This document shows, piece by piece, positions 8,994 to 17,307 of a stretch of 64,000 nucleotides of DNA. The notes beneath the pieces are model-generated. The model was given only the letters and a program-made list of their open reading frames with translations. It did not search any database and was not told where the DNA came from. Position numbers and translations under genes: made by a program. Source of the stretch: Autumnicola lenta (GTDB taxonomy: Bacteria; Bacteroidota; Bacteroidia; Flavobacteriales; Flavobacteriaceae); assembly GCF_031846515.1 (NCBI RefSeq), contig NZ_JAVRHO010000014.1:45715-109714 (forward strand), given 5' to 3'. Every line of letters starts with the position of its first letter. The stretch's first letter is position 1.

Positions 8994-9027
8994 AAAAACC
9001 TTAAATAAAGCTTTATTTAAGGTTTTT
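8994..9027. terminator. Perfect 34-bp AT-rich palindrome over the methyltransferase stop codon
   Basis: Two 17-base arms (AAAAACCTTAAATAAAG and its exact complement) meet with no loop. The stop codon of the methyltransferase gene (9017-9019) lies inside the right arm. The arm ends in a T-run in the direction of transcription, so a terminator is the simplest reading. Confidence 0.6.
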
Positions 9028-9859
9028 GTCTTTTTCTAAAGAAATAAACTAGAGAGGAATATTCAGAAGAGGATCGAGCTCTCATATTTGACTTAAGGCC
9101 GGTGTAGAATGCCCGGAAATAATTCCATGATCCCGTCTTATGTTTTTCAGAAAGTAAACTTACATAATAGGAATCGAAAATAAGCGGACGCTTTTCTACC
9201 AGCTCAAAGTTGTTGTCAAAAAAAAACGAGGTGAGACCATTTTGAGAAAAATGATAAAGATGGCGGGGCACATCATAACCTGCCCAATATTCTTTATAAA
9301 AAGTAGCATCATAACTTTTAAAATTGGGAACAGCTACTATTAAAATTCCATCTTCAGTTAATAAATTGTATAGCGAAGTAATTTCTTTTTCCTGATCTGG
9401 GATATGCTCCAGAACATGCCACATAGAAATAACGTCAAAGTTAGTATCTTCAAGATCCTTAAAGCTTTTTTCCAAATTCACATCTTTATGAAAAGCCACT
9501 CCCCTAGCTGTTTCGTTTGGCTCTACTCCATAAGCTGTAAACCCCTGCTTCTTTGCTTCAATTAAAAAATCACCAGTACCAGCACCAACATCTAATAATT
9601 TGCCGGACATTTTATATTTCTTTATCCATCCCAGCTTTTTGTTCAGCATAAAATTTTTTACCCGCTGATATAATTTTTCTCTAAACGTTTCTTTGGAATC
9701 TGTATGGGAAATATAATTGTCACTGGAGTAATAAAAAGAGAGATCTAGTGGAGCAGGTTTTGTTTCAAGAATTTCATACTTATCACTCCAGAAAAGATCG
9801 AATTCTTCCCCTGAAACAAGATAGTCTTTACAGGAAAGAAAAAATTTTTGGTCAGCCAT
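9017..9859 (-). CDS. Class I SAM-dependent methyltransferase
   Basis: A 280-residue soluble protein with the SAM-binding motif I LLDVGAGTGDFL at about residues 88-99, an acidic loop VEPNE about 20 residues later, and the post-motif II block MWHVLEHIPD. Such Methyltransf_23-type proteins often act on polysaccharide or small-molecule substrates; the target is not readable here. It lies 62 bp after mnmG on the same strand with a ParB-type site in the gap, so it may be read through from the mnmG operon. Its stop codon is inside a perfect palindrome. Confidence 0.88.
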   Translation of the reverse strand: MADQKFFLSCKDYLVSGEEFDLFWSDKYEILETKPAPLDLSFYYSSDNYISHTDSKETFREKLYQRVKNFMLNKKLGWIKKYKMSGKLLDVGAGTGDFLIEAKKQGFTAYGVEPNETARGVAFHKDVNLEKSFKDLEDTNFDVISMWHVLEHIPDQEKEITSLYNLLTEDGILIVAVPNFKSYDATFYKEYWAGYDVPRHLYHFSQNGLTSFFFDNNFELVEKRPLIFDSYYVSLLSEKHKTGSWNYFRAFYTGLKSNMRARSSSEYSSLVYFFRKRQKP

Positions 9860-9897
9860 AAAGAGAATAAAAATTTAATAATAGAAATTAGAGTCAT

Positions 9898-9913
9898 AGT
9901 TCCACGTGGAACA
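9898..9913. promoter_or_regulatory. parS-like ParB binding site (site 1, downstream of mnmG)
   Basis: The sequence AGTTCCACGTGGAACA differs from the fully symmetric TGTTCCACGTGGAACA at one outer base and contains a perfect 14-bp palindrome (9899-9912). It lies in the gap between mnmG and the methyltransferase gene. The CACGTG centre with GTTYC arms is the universal bacterial parS pattern. Confidence 0.8.
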
Positions 9914-9921
9914 ATTTCAAA

Positions 9922-11793
9922 TTATCTTCCCATATATACCAGCAAAACTGAAACATCGTTTGGACTTACTCCGCTTATTCTTGATGCCTGAGAAACTGAA
10001 GTAGGCTGAATCTTGTTCAGTTTTTCCCGTGCTTCAAAAGACATAGATTTTATCTTGGAATAATCAAAATTCTTCGGAATTTTCATATCCTCAAGTCGGT
10101 TGAGCTTATCTGCATTATTCTTTTCCTTTTCTATATATCCTGAGTACTTCACCTGAATTTCTGTTTGTTCCAGCTCCTCTTCGTTAAGATCATGCTCCTG
10201 AATATACTCTTCAACCCCGGGAAAATATCGAATATCGGACATAGCTATATTAGGCCTTGAAAAGATCTTGAAAATCTTATCACTTTGCTTCATTAAAGCT
10301 GAACTATTGTCTTCAAGAACCGGATTAGAATATTCGGGAGTTACACTTTGCTCCTTTAAAAAAGTAACAAACTCCATAGACTTTTTCTTTTTCTCTTCCA
10401 TGCGAAACATTCGCTTTTCAGAAGCAAGACCTAAATTATAAGAGCGTTCTGTTAAACGAAAATCAGCATTATCCTGTCTCAGCAAAGTTCTGTATTCTGC
10501 TCTCGACGTAAACATTCGATACGGCTCCTCTGTTCCCTTTGTGATTAAATCGTCGATTAAAACACCAATGTAAGCTTCATTCCTTTGTATTATGAATTCC
10601 TCTCTTTCCTGTACTTTTAAAGCCGCATTTATTCCTGCCATTAATCCCTGGCAAGCTGCTTCTTCATATCCTGTCGTACCATTAATTTGTCCTGCAAAGT
10701 ATAAACCTTCAACCAATTTTGTCTCGAGTGTATGCTTTAATTGAGTAGGCGGAAAATAATCATATTCGATCGCATACCCCGGACGAAAGAATTTTACATT
10801 CTCAAAACCCCCAACAGATTTTAATGCTTTAAATTGTACATCTTCCGGTAATGAAGTAGAGAAGCCATTTACATAAACCTCGACAGTATTCCATCCTTCT
10901 GGTTCCACAAAAAGCTGATGCCGATCCTTATCTGCAAAACGATTTATTTTATCTTCTATAGAAGGACAATACCTTGGACCAATGCTTTTAATTCTTCCGT
11001 TAAACATAGGTGATCTGTCAAAACCTTCTTTTAAAATTTCATGAACTTCATTAGAAGTATAAGTCATATGACAAGACCTCTGTTTTTGCAGCGGCTTTGT
11101 TTCATCCAAATAAGAGAACTTACCAGGATTTTCATCCCCTGGCTGCTCCACCATTTTTGAATAGTCCAAAGACCTTCCGTCTACACGAGGAGGTGTTCCG
11201 GTTTTCATTCTGCCAGCTTCAAATCCTGCTTCAATAAGATCTTTTGTTATACCGGTAGCAGCTCTCTCCCCTGCTCTTCCTCCACCAAAATTTTTATCCC
11301 CTATATGAATAAGCCCATTTAAAAAAGTTCCGTTAGTACATACTACAGACTTTCCTTTTATTTCAAGTCCAAGGGAAGTTTTAACTCCTGTTACTTTTCC
11401 ATTTTCTATTATTAAACCAGCAACCATTTCCTGGTAAAAATCCAGATTCGCAGTTTGTTCCAATCTTATCCGCCAGTCTTCAGAAAAACGCATTCTATCG
11501 CTCTGCACCCTTGGACTCCACATCGCAGGTCCTTTTGATTTATTAAGCATCTTAAACTGAATCGCGCTGGTGTCACTAACCAATCCGCTATAGCCGCCAA
11601 GAGCATCAATCTCCCTTAAAATTTGTCCTTTAGCGATCCCGCCCATTGCAGGATTACAACTCATTTGCGCAATATTCTGCAAATTCATTGTTACAAGAAG
11701 AGTTTTGCAACCCAAATTAGCAGCAGAAGCCGCAGCCTCACTCCCTGCGTGACCCGCTCCAACAACTATAACATCATATTCCTTTTCAAACAT
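9922..11793 (-). CDS. mnmG: tRNA uridine-5-carboxymethylaminomethyl(34) synthesis enzyme MnmG
   Basis: A 623-residue FAD enzyme that, with MnmE, modifies U34 of several tRNAs. The FAD-binding loop GAGHAGSEAA is at about residues 13-22, the CNPAMGG block near 46, and the family C-terminal helical domain ends in the QASRISGVSPNDVSVLL block. It is downstream of ybeY with 20 bp between them, and both follow the DUF4175 gene. Both flanks carry parS-like sites. In many bacteria gidA/mnmG lies close to the replication origin and parAB; parAB is not in this window. Confidence 0.98.
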   Translation of the reverse strand: MFEKEYDVIVVGAGHAGSEAAASAANLGCKTLLVTMNLQNIAQMSCNPAMGGIAKGQILREIDALGGYSGLVSDTSAIQFKMLNKSKGPAMWSPRVQSDRMRFSEDWRIRLEQTANLDFYQEMVAGLIIENGKVTGVKTSLGLEIKGKSVVCTNGTFLNGLIHIGDKNFGGGRAGERAATGITKDLIEAGFEAGRMKTGTPPRVDGRSLDYSKMVEQPGDENPGKFSYLDETKPLQKQRSCHMTYTSNEVHEILKEGFDRSPMFNGRIKSIGPRYCPSIEDKINRFADKDRHQLFVEPEGWNTVEVYVNGFSTSLPEDVQFKALKSVGGFENVKFFRPGYAIEYDYFPPTQLKHTLETKLVEGLYFAGQINGTTGYEEAACQGLMAGINAALKVQEREEFIIQRNEAYIGVLIDDLITKGTEEPYRMFTSRAEYRTLLRQDNADFRLTERSYNLGLASEKRMFRMEEKKKKSMEFVTFLKEQSVTPEYSNPVLEDNSSALMKQSDKIFKIFSRPNIAMSDIRYFPGVEEYIQEHDLNEEELEQTEIQVKYSGYIEKEKNNADKLNRLEDMKIPKNFDYSKIKSMSFEAREKLNKIQPTSVSQASRISGVSPNDVSVLLVYMGR

Positions 11794-11813
11794 TCAATTT
11801 CTTCTTTTTACAG

Positions 11814-12245
11814 TTATTGTTCCACGTGGAACAATTCCATTTTTTCGTTTTCTTTTTGTCGCATCAAAGCGCTTTCACTTTCAGATTTATCCTTATATCC
11901 ACAAAGATGCAACACCCCGTGTATAATAACTCTTTTTAATTCCTCATCAAAATCTACATTATAATCCATGGCATTTTCAGCTACCCTGTCGGTGCTAATG
12001 AATATATCTCCTCCCAATAAATTACCTACTGTATTATCAAAACTAATGATATCAGTAAAAGTGTCGTGGTTCAAATATTGTAAATTGATCTTATGGAGAT
12101 ATTCATCATTACAAAAAATAAAACTGATTTCGTCAAGCTTCTTTTCTTCAGAATAAATTACTTTCTCAATCCATCTAGAAAAATCATTCTCATTCTCCAG
12201 TTCGAAATCATTTTCTCCGTAAAAATTAATCACTCCCTCCATCAA
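11814..12245 (-). CDS. ybeY: rRNA maturation RNase YbeY
   Basis: A 143-residue zinc-dependent endoribonuclease of the UPF0054 family, needed for 16S rRNA 3' maturation and ribosome quality control. The zinc motif reads HGVLHLCGYKD: H109 and H113 are kept, but the third ligand, normally His, is D119. The residues before it (TDIISFD, GDIFIS) fit the family. It overlaps the 3' end of the DUF4175 gene by 20 bp and sits 20 bp before mnmG, so the three genes form an operon. Its final codons carry a parS-like palindrome. Confidence 0.93.
   Translation of the reverse strand: MMEGVINFYGENDFELENENDFSRWIEKVIYSEEKKLDEISFIFCNDEYLHKINLQYLNHDTFTDIISFDNTVGNLLGGDIFISTDRVAENAMDYNVDFDEELKRVIIHGVLHLCGYKDKSESESALMRQKENEKMELFHVEQ
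11818..11833. promoter_or_regulatory. parS-like ParB binding site (site 2, inside the ybeY 3' end)
   Basis: TGTTCCACGTGGAACA is a perfect 16-bp palindrome that extends to 20 bp (11816-11835). It lies within the last codons of ybeY, where it encodes LFHVEQ. The distance to site 1 is 1.92 kb, with mnmG between them. Confidence 0.88.
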
Positions 12246-15200
12246 AATATTGCTTTACTTTTACCTTGTAAATTTGCCGCAAAGGTAAGATTTGTCGATT
12301 TAAAATTTCTGTGGAATTAAAATATTCTTTTGCCTTAAGATTTTGATCTTTAGCGTCATTATTGAACTCCCTGATATTACTTTCTGAAGTCCTTTTATTA
12401 TCCTCCCCCTGTTGTAGTTTGGCATCCTGGAACTTCATTAATTCATGTTCCAAATTCAACATTCTCTCAAGGTTTTGAGGATCAAACTTTTTTTCCAGAA
12501 GTTGTTCTTCCAGTTCTTCCATGTCTTTCCTCAACTTATCTCCATTCCCGTTATTCCCTTCTTCTTCCAATAACCTTTCCAGATTTTCCCGCAACTCCAT
12601 TTGCTGCTTATAAATCTCAAAAAGATCACCGTTCATTCCTTCGCCTCCTTCACCATTACTCTGCTGCCCTTCTCCTTCCTTTTGACCTTTTTGTTCCCCT
12701 TTCATACCTTCCTTCATCTCCCCCATCAAATCCTGCTGTTTCTTGATAATGTCCATCAATTGCATTTCTTCTCCGCCTTTACCCTTTCCCATTTTCGGAT
12801 TTGCCTGTTGCTGCATTCCCAAAAGAATCTGACTTAAAAGATAAGCGAGGTTGTTGGACCTGGTAACCACATATTGTTGACTCGCTGTACCCTGAGAAAT
12901 CTGATTTTCAGATAAACGCTCTAAAGCTTTGTCGATATCATATTCTATATCTGTTAAGTTTGAGGTGATTTCCTCATTAATCATAGGATTTTTTAAAGCC
13001 AGTGTATAGAGGCTGTCGTCAATATGATTGAAATGTTCACGTAAAACATTTTGCCTTTTTAGCCTCGCTGCATAAACAGGATTATCCTGATCTATCTCCT
13101 GAAAATTATTAAGAAGGTTCTCCTGTTCAAAAGAAAAAGTGACCAGGTTATCCAGAATCTGCCGTAATGTATTAATATCAGCATCTAACTGTTCGCCTTC
13201 CTGCTGCATACTTTGCATCTGCATCTTTTGGCTCATCTCCTGCATTTTCTTAGCAGCATTTTTCTGCTTTTCCTTTGCGTTTTCTTTATTTCCCTGTTCT
13301 AATTCTTCAGAAGCTTCCTTCTGTTCCTTTTGAATGCTTTCTTCATCCACTTCTTCCCTTCCCAATTCTTTAGGAGATTTTAAGGCTTCATTGTCTTTTT
13401 CCAATTGATCCATTTCTTCCCGAAACTCTTCAAATTTTTTGGAGATTTCTTCCTGCGCCTCTGCACTGTTCTCCTCACTCTCTGCTAAACTTTCCTGCTC
13501 TTCGGCGAGTTTTTCCAAATCCCTACTCAACTTTTGCTTCTTTTCCTCTACATAATATTGTTTGGTAAGTTCAAGCAACTGTTCCAGGTTTCGTTTTTGA
13601 TTCTGATTTTGCTTCGATAATTGCTCCAGCTTTTGTCCCAGCTCTTCACGATTAATTTTCTCTGAAATTTCCTCAAGTTCTTTTAAAAGTTGCTCATTTC
13701 TTTGAAGCCGTTCTTCATTTTTATCTGTTCTTCGCTCCAGTTCCTGCCGAAAATTGTCATTTTTATCATCTGTCTTTTCCAGGCTCTTTTTTAGCTTTTT
13801 AGAATAGTTTTGCATTAACTCCGATTGCCTTTTTTGCCTGTTGATGAAATCTTCGATTTTCTTCCGCTGATTATAATCTAACTTTTCATTCTCCTTCTGA
13901 AGTCTTGAAATTTCTTCCAAGTCCTGTTCAGACTTTTCCATTTTCTCCAGCCCCTGAGACAAATTTTCAATGGACTTTCCTTGATTTTGAAGTTTTTCAG
14001 CTTCAATTTCCTCCAAAGAGCGTTCTCTGTAGGAAAAAACTTCACTCTTAGTACTTTTAGCCCCATTTATAGCATCATTATCATAAACTCTGAAGTAGTA
14101 ATGATAGTCAGTACCTTTTTCCAGACCTATCTCTCCTGGAAAAGTGAGCAGGAATTCATCGAAATTCTGAGAGGAGGTCGAAATTTGCCAATTTTCGGCC
14201 TCCTCTTCTTTTCCCTCTTTGTAATAGACAAGTTCAAGTCTGGAGAGTCCGTAATCGTCAGAAATCCTTCCGCGTAAATAACGGGTGGTATTGTTTAGGC
14301 TGTCAATTTTCTGCTCTACCTCTATTTCCGGATACTCATCTTTAATAACTTCAATTCTATACTGAAGTTTTTCGTAATCATTTATCTGTTCATTCGATGT
14401 ACTCAGTTCGTACGGAAAATCAGAAAAAACCTGCTGATTATAATCAAAGACTGGTTTCAATGAAGAAACAGAGACCACGGTATCTGCGTATTCCAGGTTA
14501 ACCTGCTTTGTGTTTCTCGTATTAAATTTCCAACTGATTTTAGTTCCTTCAGGAATACTAGCATTGCCAGTTCCGGCAATAATTTCATCCCTTTTTCCTG
14601 TATAAGCAGGATAGTCCATCGCCATATCAAAATTCAGCAACTTTGGAACTTCTATTACTTCAACTTCATAAGTTGGTGATTTAACTCCATTACTGGAAAT
14701 ATGAAAATTGAAATTTTCACTCAATCTCTTAAAAGTAAATTCGAACAATCCGGGAGTTTCAGATTTGAGAAAATAGGTTTGATCATTAAAATGAATAGAA
14801 ACATTTTCGGGTATCACTTTCCCGGTAGTTTCCACCACCAAACGCAAATCCTTATCCTCTTCCACCTTTAGATTCTTATTTTGAATATGGAATAGAAATG
14901 GTGCCGGCGGTTCGTAGGCGGTATTGTAATTACTTACCCGCGCATAACTTTCAGAAAAAAATGAAGAATTGCCGGTAAAAAGTAATGCCAGTACAATTAC
15001 AACCGGAAAAATGGCAAATTTCGCATACCTCAAACTACTCTTATAATTTACTGCAGAAGTAAACGGAACAGGCTGAAGATCTTTGGCCTTTTGATCTATA
15101 CTCGCCAACAGAAGATCGGACTGGCTGGAATTTTCTTTAAGCTGAAGTACATTAAGAAGTTTATCATTCACTTCAGGAAAGTGCCGGCCTATAAGCCTGG

Positions 15201-15480
15201 ATGCCTCAATTTTATTTAAACCTTCAGAAAGTTTAAGTAATTTAAAAAGCGGAATGAGAATAAATTTGGCAAGCAAAAGTGCTTCAACGGCAATAAAAAG
15301 CCAGAATAATACCGCTCTTCCGAAGCTATTGAGCCAGAAGAAATATTCTATCCCAAGGATAAGCAAAAAATAAAGAAGACCAACCGTAACAAAAAGAATA
15401 GCACCCTTCAGTAATAAATTGAAATAATACTTACGTATAAAACCCTCCAGCTTCTCCTGTATCTTCTTAAAATGATCCAT
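12226..15480 (-). CDS. DUF4175 family membrane protein with a long coiled coil
   Basis: A 1084-residue protein. Two membrane segments lie near residues 21-44 and 53-77 and a third near 150-170, followed by a beta-rich periplasmic-type region to about residue 480. The rest is a highly charged Glu/Lys/Gln coiled coil with a Gly/Gln-rich linker near residue 920. The order matches the DUF4175 family of Bacteroidota; its function is not known. It heads the operon DUF4175-ybeY-mnmG and diverges from gltX. Two copies of the dispersed repeat lie inside the coding region, at 14178-14200 and near 15005-15028. Confidence 0.85.
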   Translation of the reverse strand: MDHFKKIQEKLEGFIRKYYFNLLLKGAILFVTVGLLYFLLILGIEYFFWLNSFGRAVLFWLFIAVEALLLAKFILIPLFKLLKLSEGLNKIEASRLIGRHFPEVNDKLLNVLQLKENSSQSDLLLASIDQKAKDLQPVPFTSAVNYKSSLRYAKFAIFPVVIVLALLFTGNSSFFSESYARVSNYNTAYEPPAPFLFHIQNKNLKVEEDKDLRLVVETTGKVIPENVSIHFNDQTYFLKSETPGLFEFTFKRLSENFNFHISSNGVKSPTYEVEVIEVPKLLNFDMAMDYPAYTGKRDEIIAGTGNASIPEGTKISWKFNTRNTKQVNLEYADTVVSVSSLKPVFDYNQQVFSDFPYELSTSNEQINDYEKLQYRIEVIKDEYPEIEVEQKIDSLNNTTRYLRGRISDDYGLSRLELVYYKEGKEEEAENWQISTSSQNFDEFLLTFPGEIGLEKGTDYHYYFRVYDNDAINGAKSTKSEVFSYRERSLEEIEAEKLQNQGKSIENLSQGLEKMEKSEQDLEEISRLQKENEKLDYNQRKKIEDFINRQKRQSELMQNYSKKLKKSLEKTDDKNDNFRQELERRTDKNEERLQRNEQLLKELEEISEKINREELGQKLEQLSKQNQNQKRNLEQLLELTKQYYVEEKKQKLSRDLEKLAEEQESLAESEENSAEAQEEISKKFEEFREEMDQLEKDNEALKSPKELGREEVDEESIQKEQKEASEELEQGNKENAKEKQKNAAKKMQEMSQKMQMQSMQQEGEQLDADINTLRQILDNLVTFSFEQENLLNNFQEIDQDNPVYAARLKRQNVLREHFNHIDDSLYTLALKNPMINEEITSNLTDIEYDIDKALERLSENQISQGTASQQYVVTRSNNLAYLLSQILLGMQQQANPKMGKGKGGEEMQLMDIIKKQQDLMGEMKEGMKGEQKGQKEGEGQQSNGEGGEGMNGDLFEIYKQQMELRENLERLLEEEGNNGNGDKLRKDMEELEEQLLEKKFDPQNLERMLNLEHELMKFQDAKLQQGEDNKRTSESNIREFNNDAKDQNLKAKEYFNSTEILNRQILPLRQIYKVKVKQYFDGGSD
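14178..14200 (-). repeat. Dispersed near-palindrome copy inside the DUF4175 gene
   Basis: On the minus strand this 23-nt segment is identical to a segment of the GH3 enzyme gene at 52533-52555, but is read in a different frame (here ENWQIST). See the findings. Confidence 0.7.
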
Positions 15481-15503
15481 CTTCCATCCTACTGTTTATA
15501 CAA

Positions 15504-15511
15504 CAAAATTA
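15504..15511 (-). promoter_or_regulatory. -7 element for the DUF4175-ybeY-mnmG operon
   Basis: TAATTTTG on the minus strand, 24 bp before the DUF4175 start codon, with a TTG 23 bp further upstream. Confidence 0.45.
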
Positions 15512-15607
15512 CAATAAATTTAGATCAATTAATTCAACCTGAATATCTTATGAATTTTACAGCAAAACTCAAATTCCAAATGATTTAGGATTGCATAATT
15601 AAGGTTG

Positions 15608-15615
15608 TATCTTTG
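15608..15615 (+). promoter_or_regulatory. -7 element for gltX
   Basis: TATCTTTG lies 18 bp before the gltX ATG at 15634. This position supports the downstream ATG rather than the longer frame starting at 15613. Confidence 0.5.
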
Positions 15616-15633
15616 CTGTTAAAATCTAATTCT

Positions 15634-17151
15634 ATGGCCACTAAAGTGCGTGTACGTTTTGCTCCCAGTCCAACAGGACCTCTACATATAGGCGGGGTGA
15701 GAACAGCTTTATTTAATTATTTATTTGCAAAAAAACATAAAGGTGATTTTCTTCTTCGCATTGAAGATACAGATCAAAACCGATATGTTGAAGGTGCTGA
15801 AGATTATATTGTTGAAGCCTTAAACTGGTGCGGAATTCCGTTTGATGAAGGTCCCGGCAAAGAAGGCGATTTTGGTCCTTACCGCCAGAGTGAGCGGAAA
15901 GAAATGTATAAAGAATATGCTGAAAAGCTGATAGCTTCCGGAAACGCATACTATGCTTTTGATACTGCTGAAGCGCTTGATGATCATAGAAAAGACCATG
16001 AAGCCAAAGGAAAAACCTTTATTTACAACTGGCATAACAGGGAAAAACTGTCAAATTCTATCTCACTTTCAGAAAAAGAAATTCAGGAAAAACTGGATGC
16101 GGACGAGCCTTTTGTGGTACGTTTTAAATCTCCTGAAAATGAGACTTTGCATATAAAAGATGAGATTCGAGGTGCAATGGAGATAGACACCAGCATTTTA
16201 GATGATAAAGTTTTGTACAAGAGTGATGGCATGCCCACTTATCACCTGGCAAATATTGTGGACGATCATTTAATGGAAATTACTCATGTAATTAGAGGTG
16301 AAGAATGGTTACCGTCCCTGGCTTTACATATAATGTTATATCGCGCCTTTGGCTGGCAGGCTCCTGTTTTTGCGCATTTACCACTTATTCTAAAGCCACA
16401 GGGAAAAGGTAAACTGAGTAAACGTGACGGTGATAAAATGGGATTCCCCGTATTTCCACTGGAATGGAAAGATCCTAAGTCTGGTGAAATCTCTTCAGGA
16501 TATCGGGAAGAAGGATATTTCCCCGAAGCAGTGACCAATATGCTCGCCTTTTTAGGCTGGAATCCGGGTACCGAAAGGGAGTTCTTTAAGATTGATGAAC
16601 TGGTAGAAGCTTTTGAGCTTTCCCGTGTACATAAAGGAGGAGCAAAATTTGATCCTGAAAAGACAAAATGGTTTCAGCAACATTACCTTCAGGAAGCAGA
16701 TAATACCTTTTTAGCTTCTGAATTTCAGAAGTTACTCAAGAAAAAAGGATTTTCTCCGGAAGAAGATTATGTAAAAAATGTGGTGAATCTTATAAAAGAA
16801 CGCGCTGTTTTTGTTGAGGATTTATGGGAGCAGGGACATTTCTTTTTTACCTCCCCTACTTCCTACGATCCTAAGAATTCTAAAAAAGCCTGGAAAGAAG
16901 ATACCGGCGCTTTAATGGAAGAACTTATTCCTGTACTGGAAAATACTGAAGACTGGACATCTGGAAATATTCAGGAAACCGTAAAGGAATGGATTGGGCA
17001 AAAAGAAGTCGGTTTTGGAAAAGTGATGCAGCCTTTCCGTCTTGCCCTGGTAGGTGCAATGCAGGGACCAGACCTTTATGTGATCGCTGAATTTATTGGA
17101 AAAGAAGAAACAATTACCAGAATTCAAAAAGCAATTTCCACACTGGAATAA
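15634..17151 (+). CDS. gltX: Glutamate--tRNA ligase
   Basis: A class I aminoacyl-tRNA synthetase that charges tRNA-Glu. The HIGH-type motif is PSPTGPLHIGG and the KMSKS-type motif is KLSKRDG. I start at MATKVRVRFAPSPTG (15634), giving 505 residues. The longer frame from 15613 adds seven residues that overlap the -7 element and do not resemble the family. It is transcribed away from the DUF4175 operon. Confidence 0.97.
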   Translation: MATKVRVRFAPSPTGPLHIGGVRTALFNYLFAKKHKGDFLLRIEDTDQNRYVEGAEDYIVEALNWCGIPFDEGPGKEGDFGPYRQSERKEMYKEYAEKLIASGNAYYAFDTAEALDDHRKDHEAKGKTFIYNWHNREKLSNSISLSEKEIQEKLDADEPFVVRFKSPENETLHIKDEIRGAMEIDTSILDDKVLYKSDGMPTYHLANIVDDHLMEITHVIRGEEWLPSLALHIMLYRAFGWQAPVFAHLPLILKPQGKGKLSKRDGDKMGFPVFPLEWKDPKSGEISSGYREEGYFPEAVTNMLAFLGWNPGTEREFFKIDELVEAFELSRVHKGGAKFDPEKTKWFQQHYLQEADNTFLASEFQKLLKKKGFSPEEDYVKNVVNLIKERAVFVEDLWEQGHFFFTSPTSYDPKNSKKAWKEDTGALMEELIPVLENTEDWTSGNIQETVKEWIGQKEVGFGKVMQPFRLALVGAMQGPDLYVIAEFIGKEETITRIQKAISTLE

Positions 17152-17307
17152 AAATTTTTCAAAAATTAAGAAGCGTCTCGACTCCGCTCGACGCAACATA
17201 TTTGGAACCCGGACTAATAATCCGGGTTTCTTATTCACTTTTTTTGCCACTGCACAGTCAGCCTTTATTTACTATCTTACAGAGATAATTTCTAATTCTT
17301 ACAAATA

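Noticed and set aside
15613..15633. Longer gltX start at 15613
   Set aside because: It begins inside the -7 element and adds seven non-family residues before MATKVRV.
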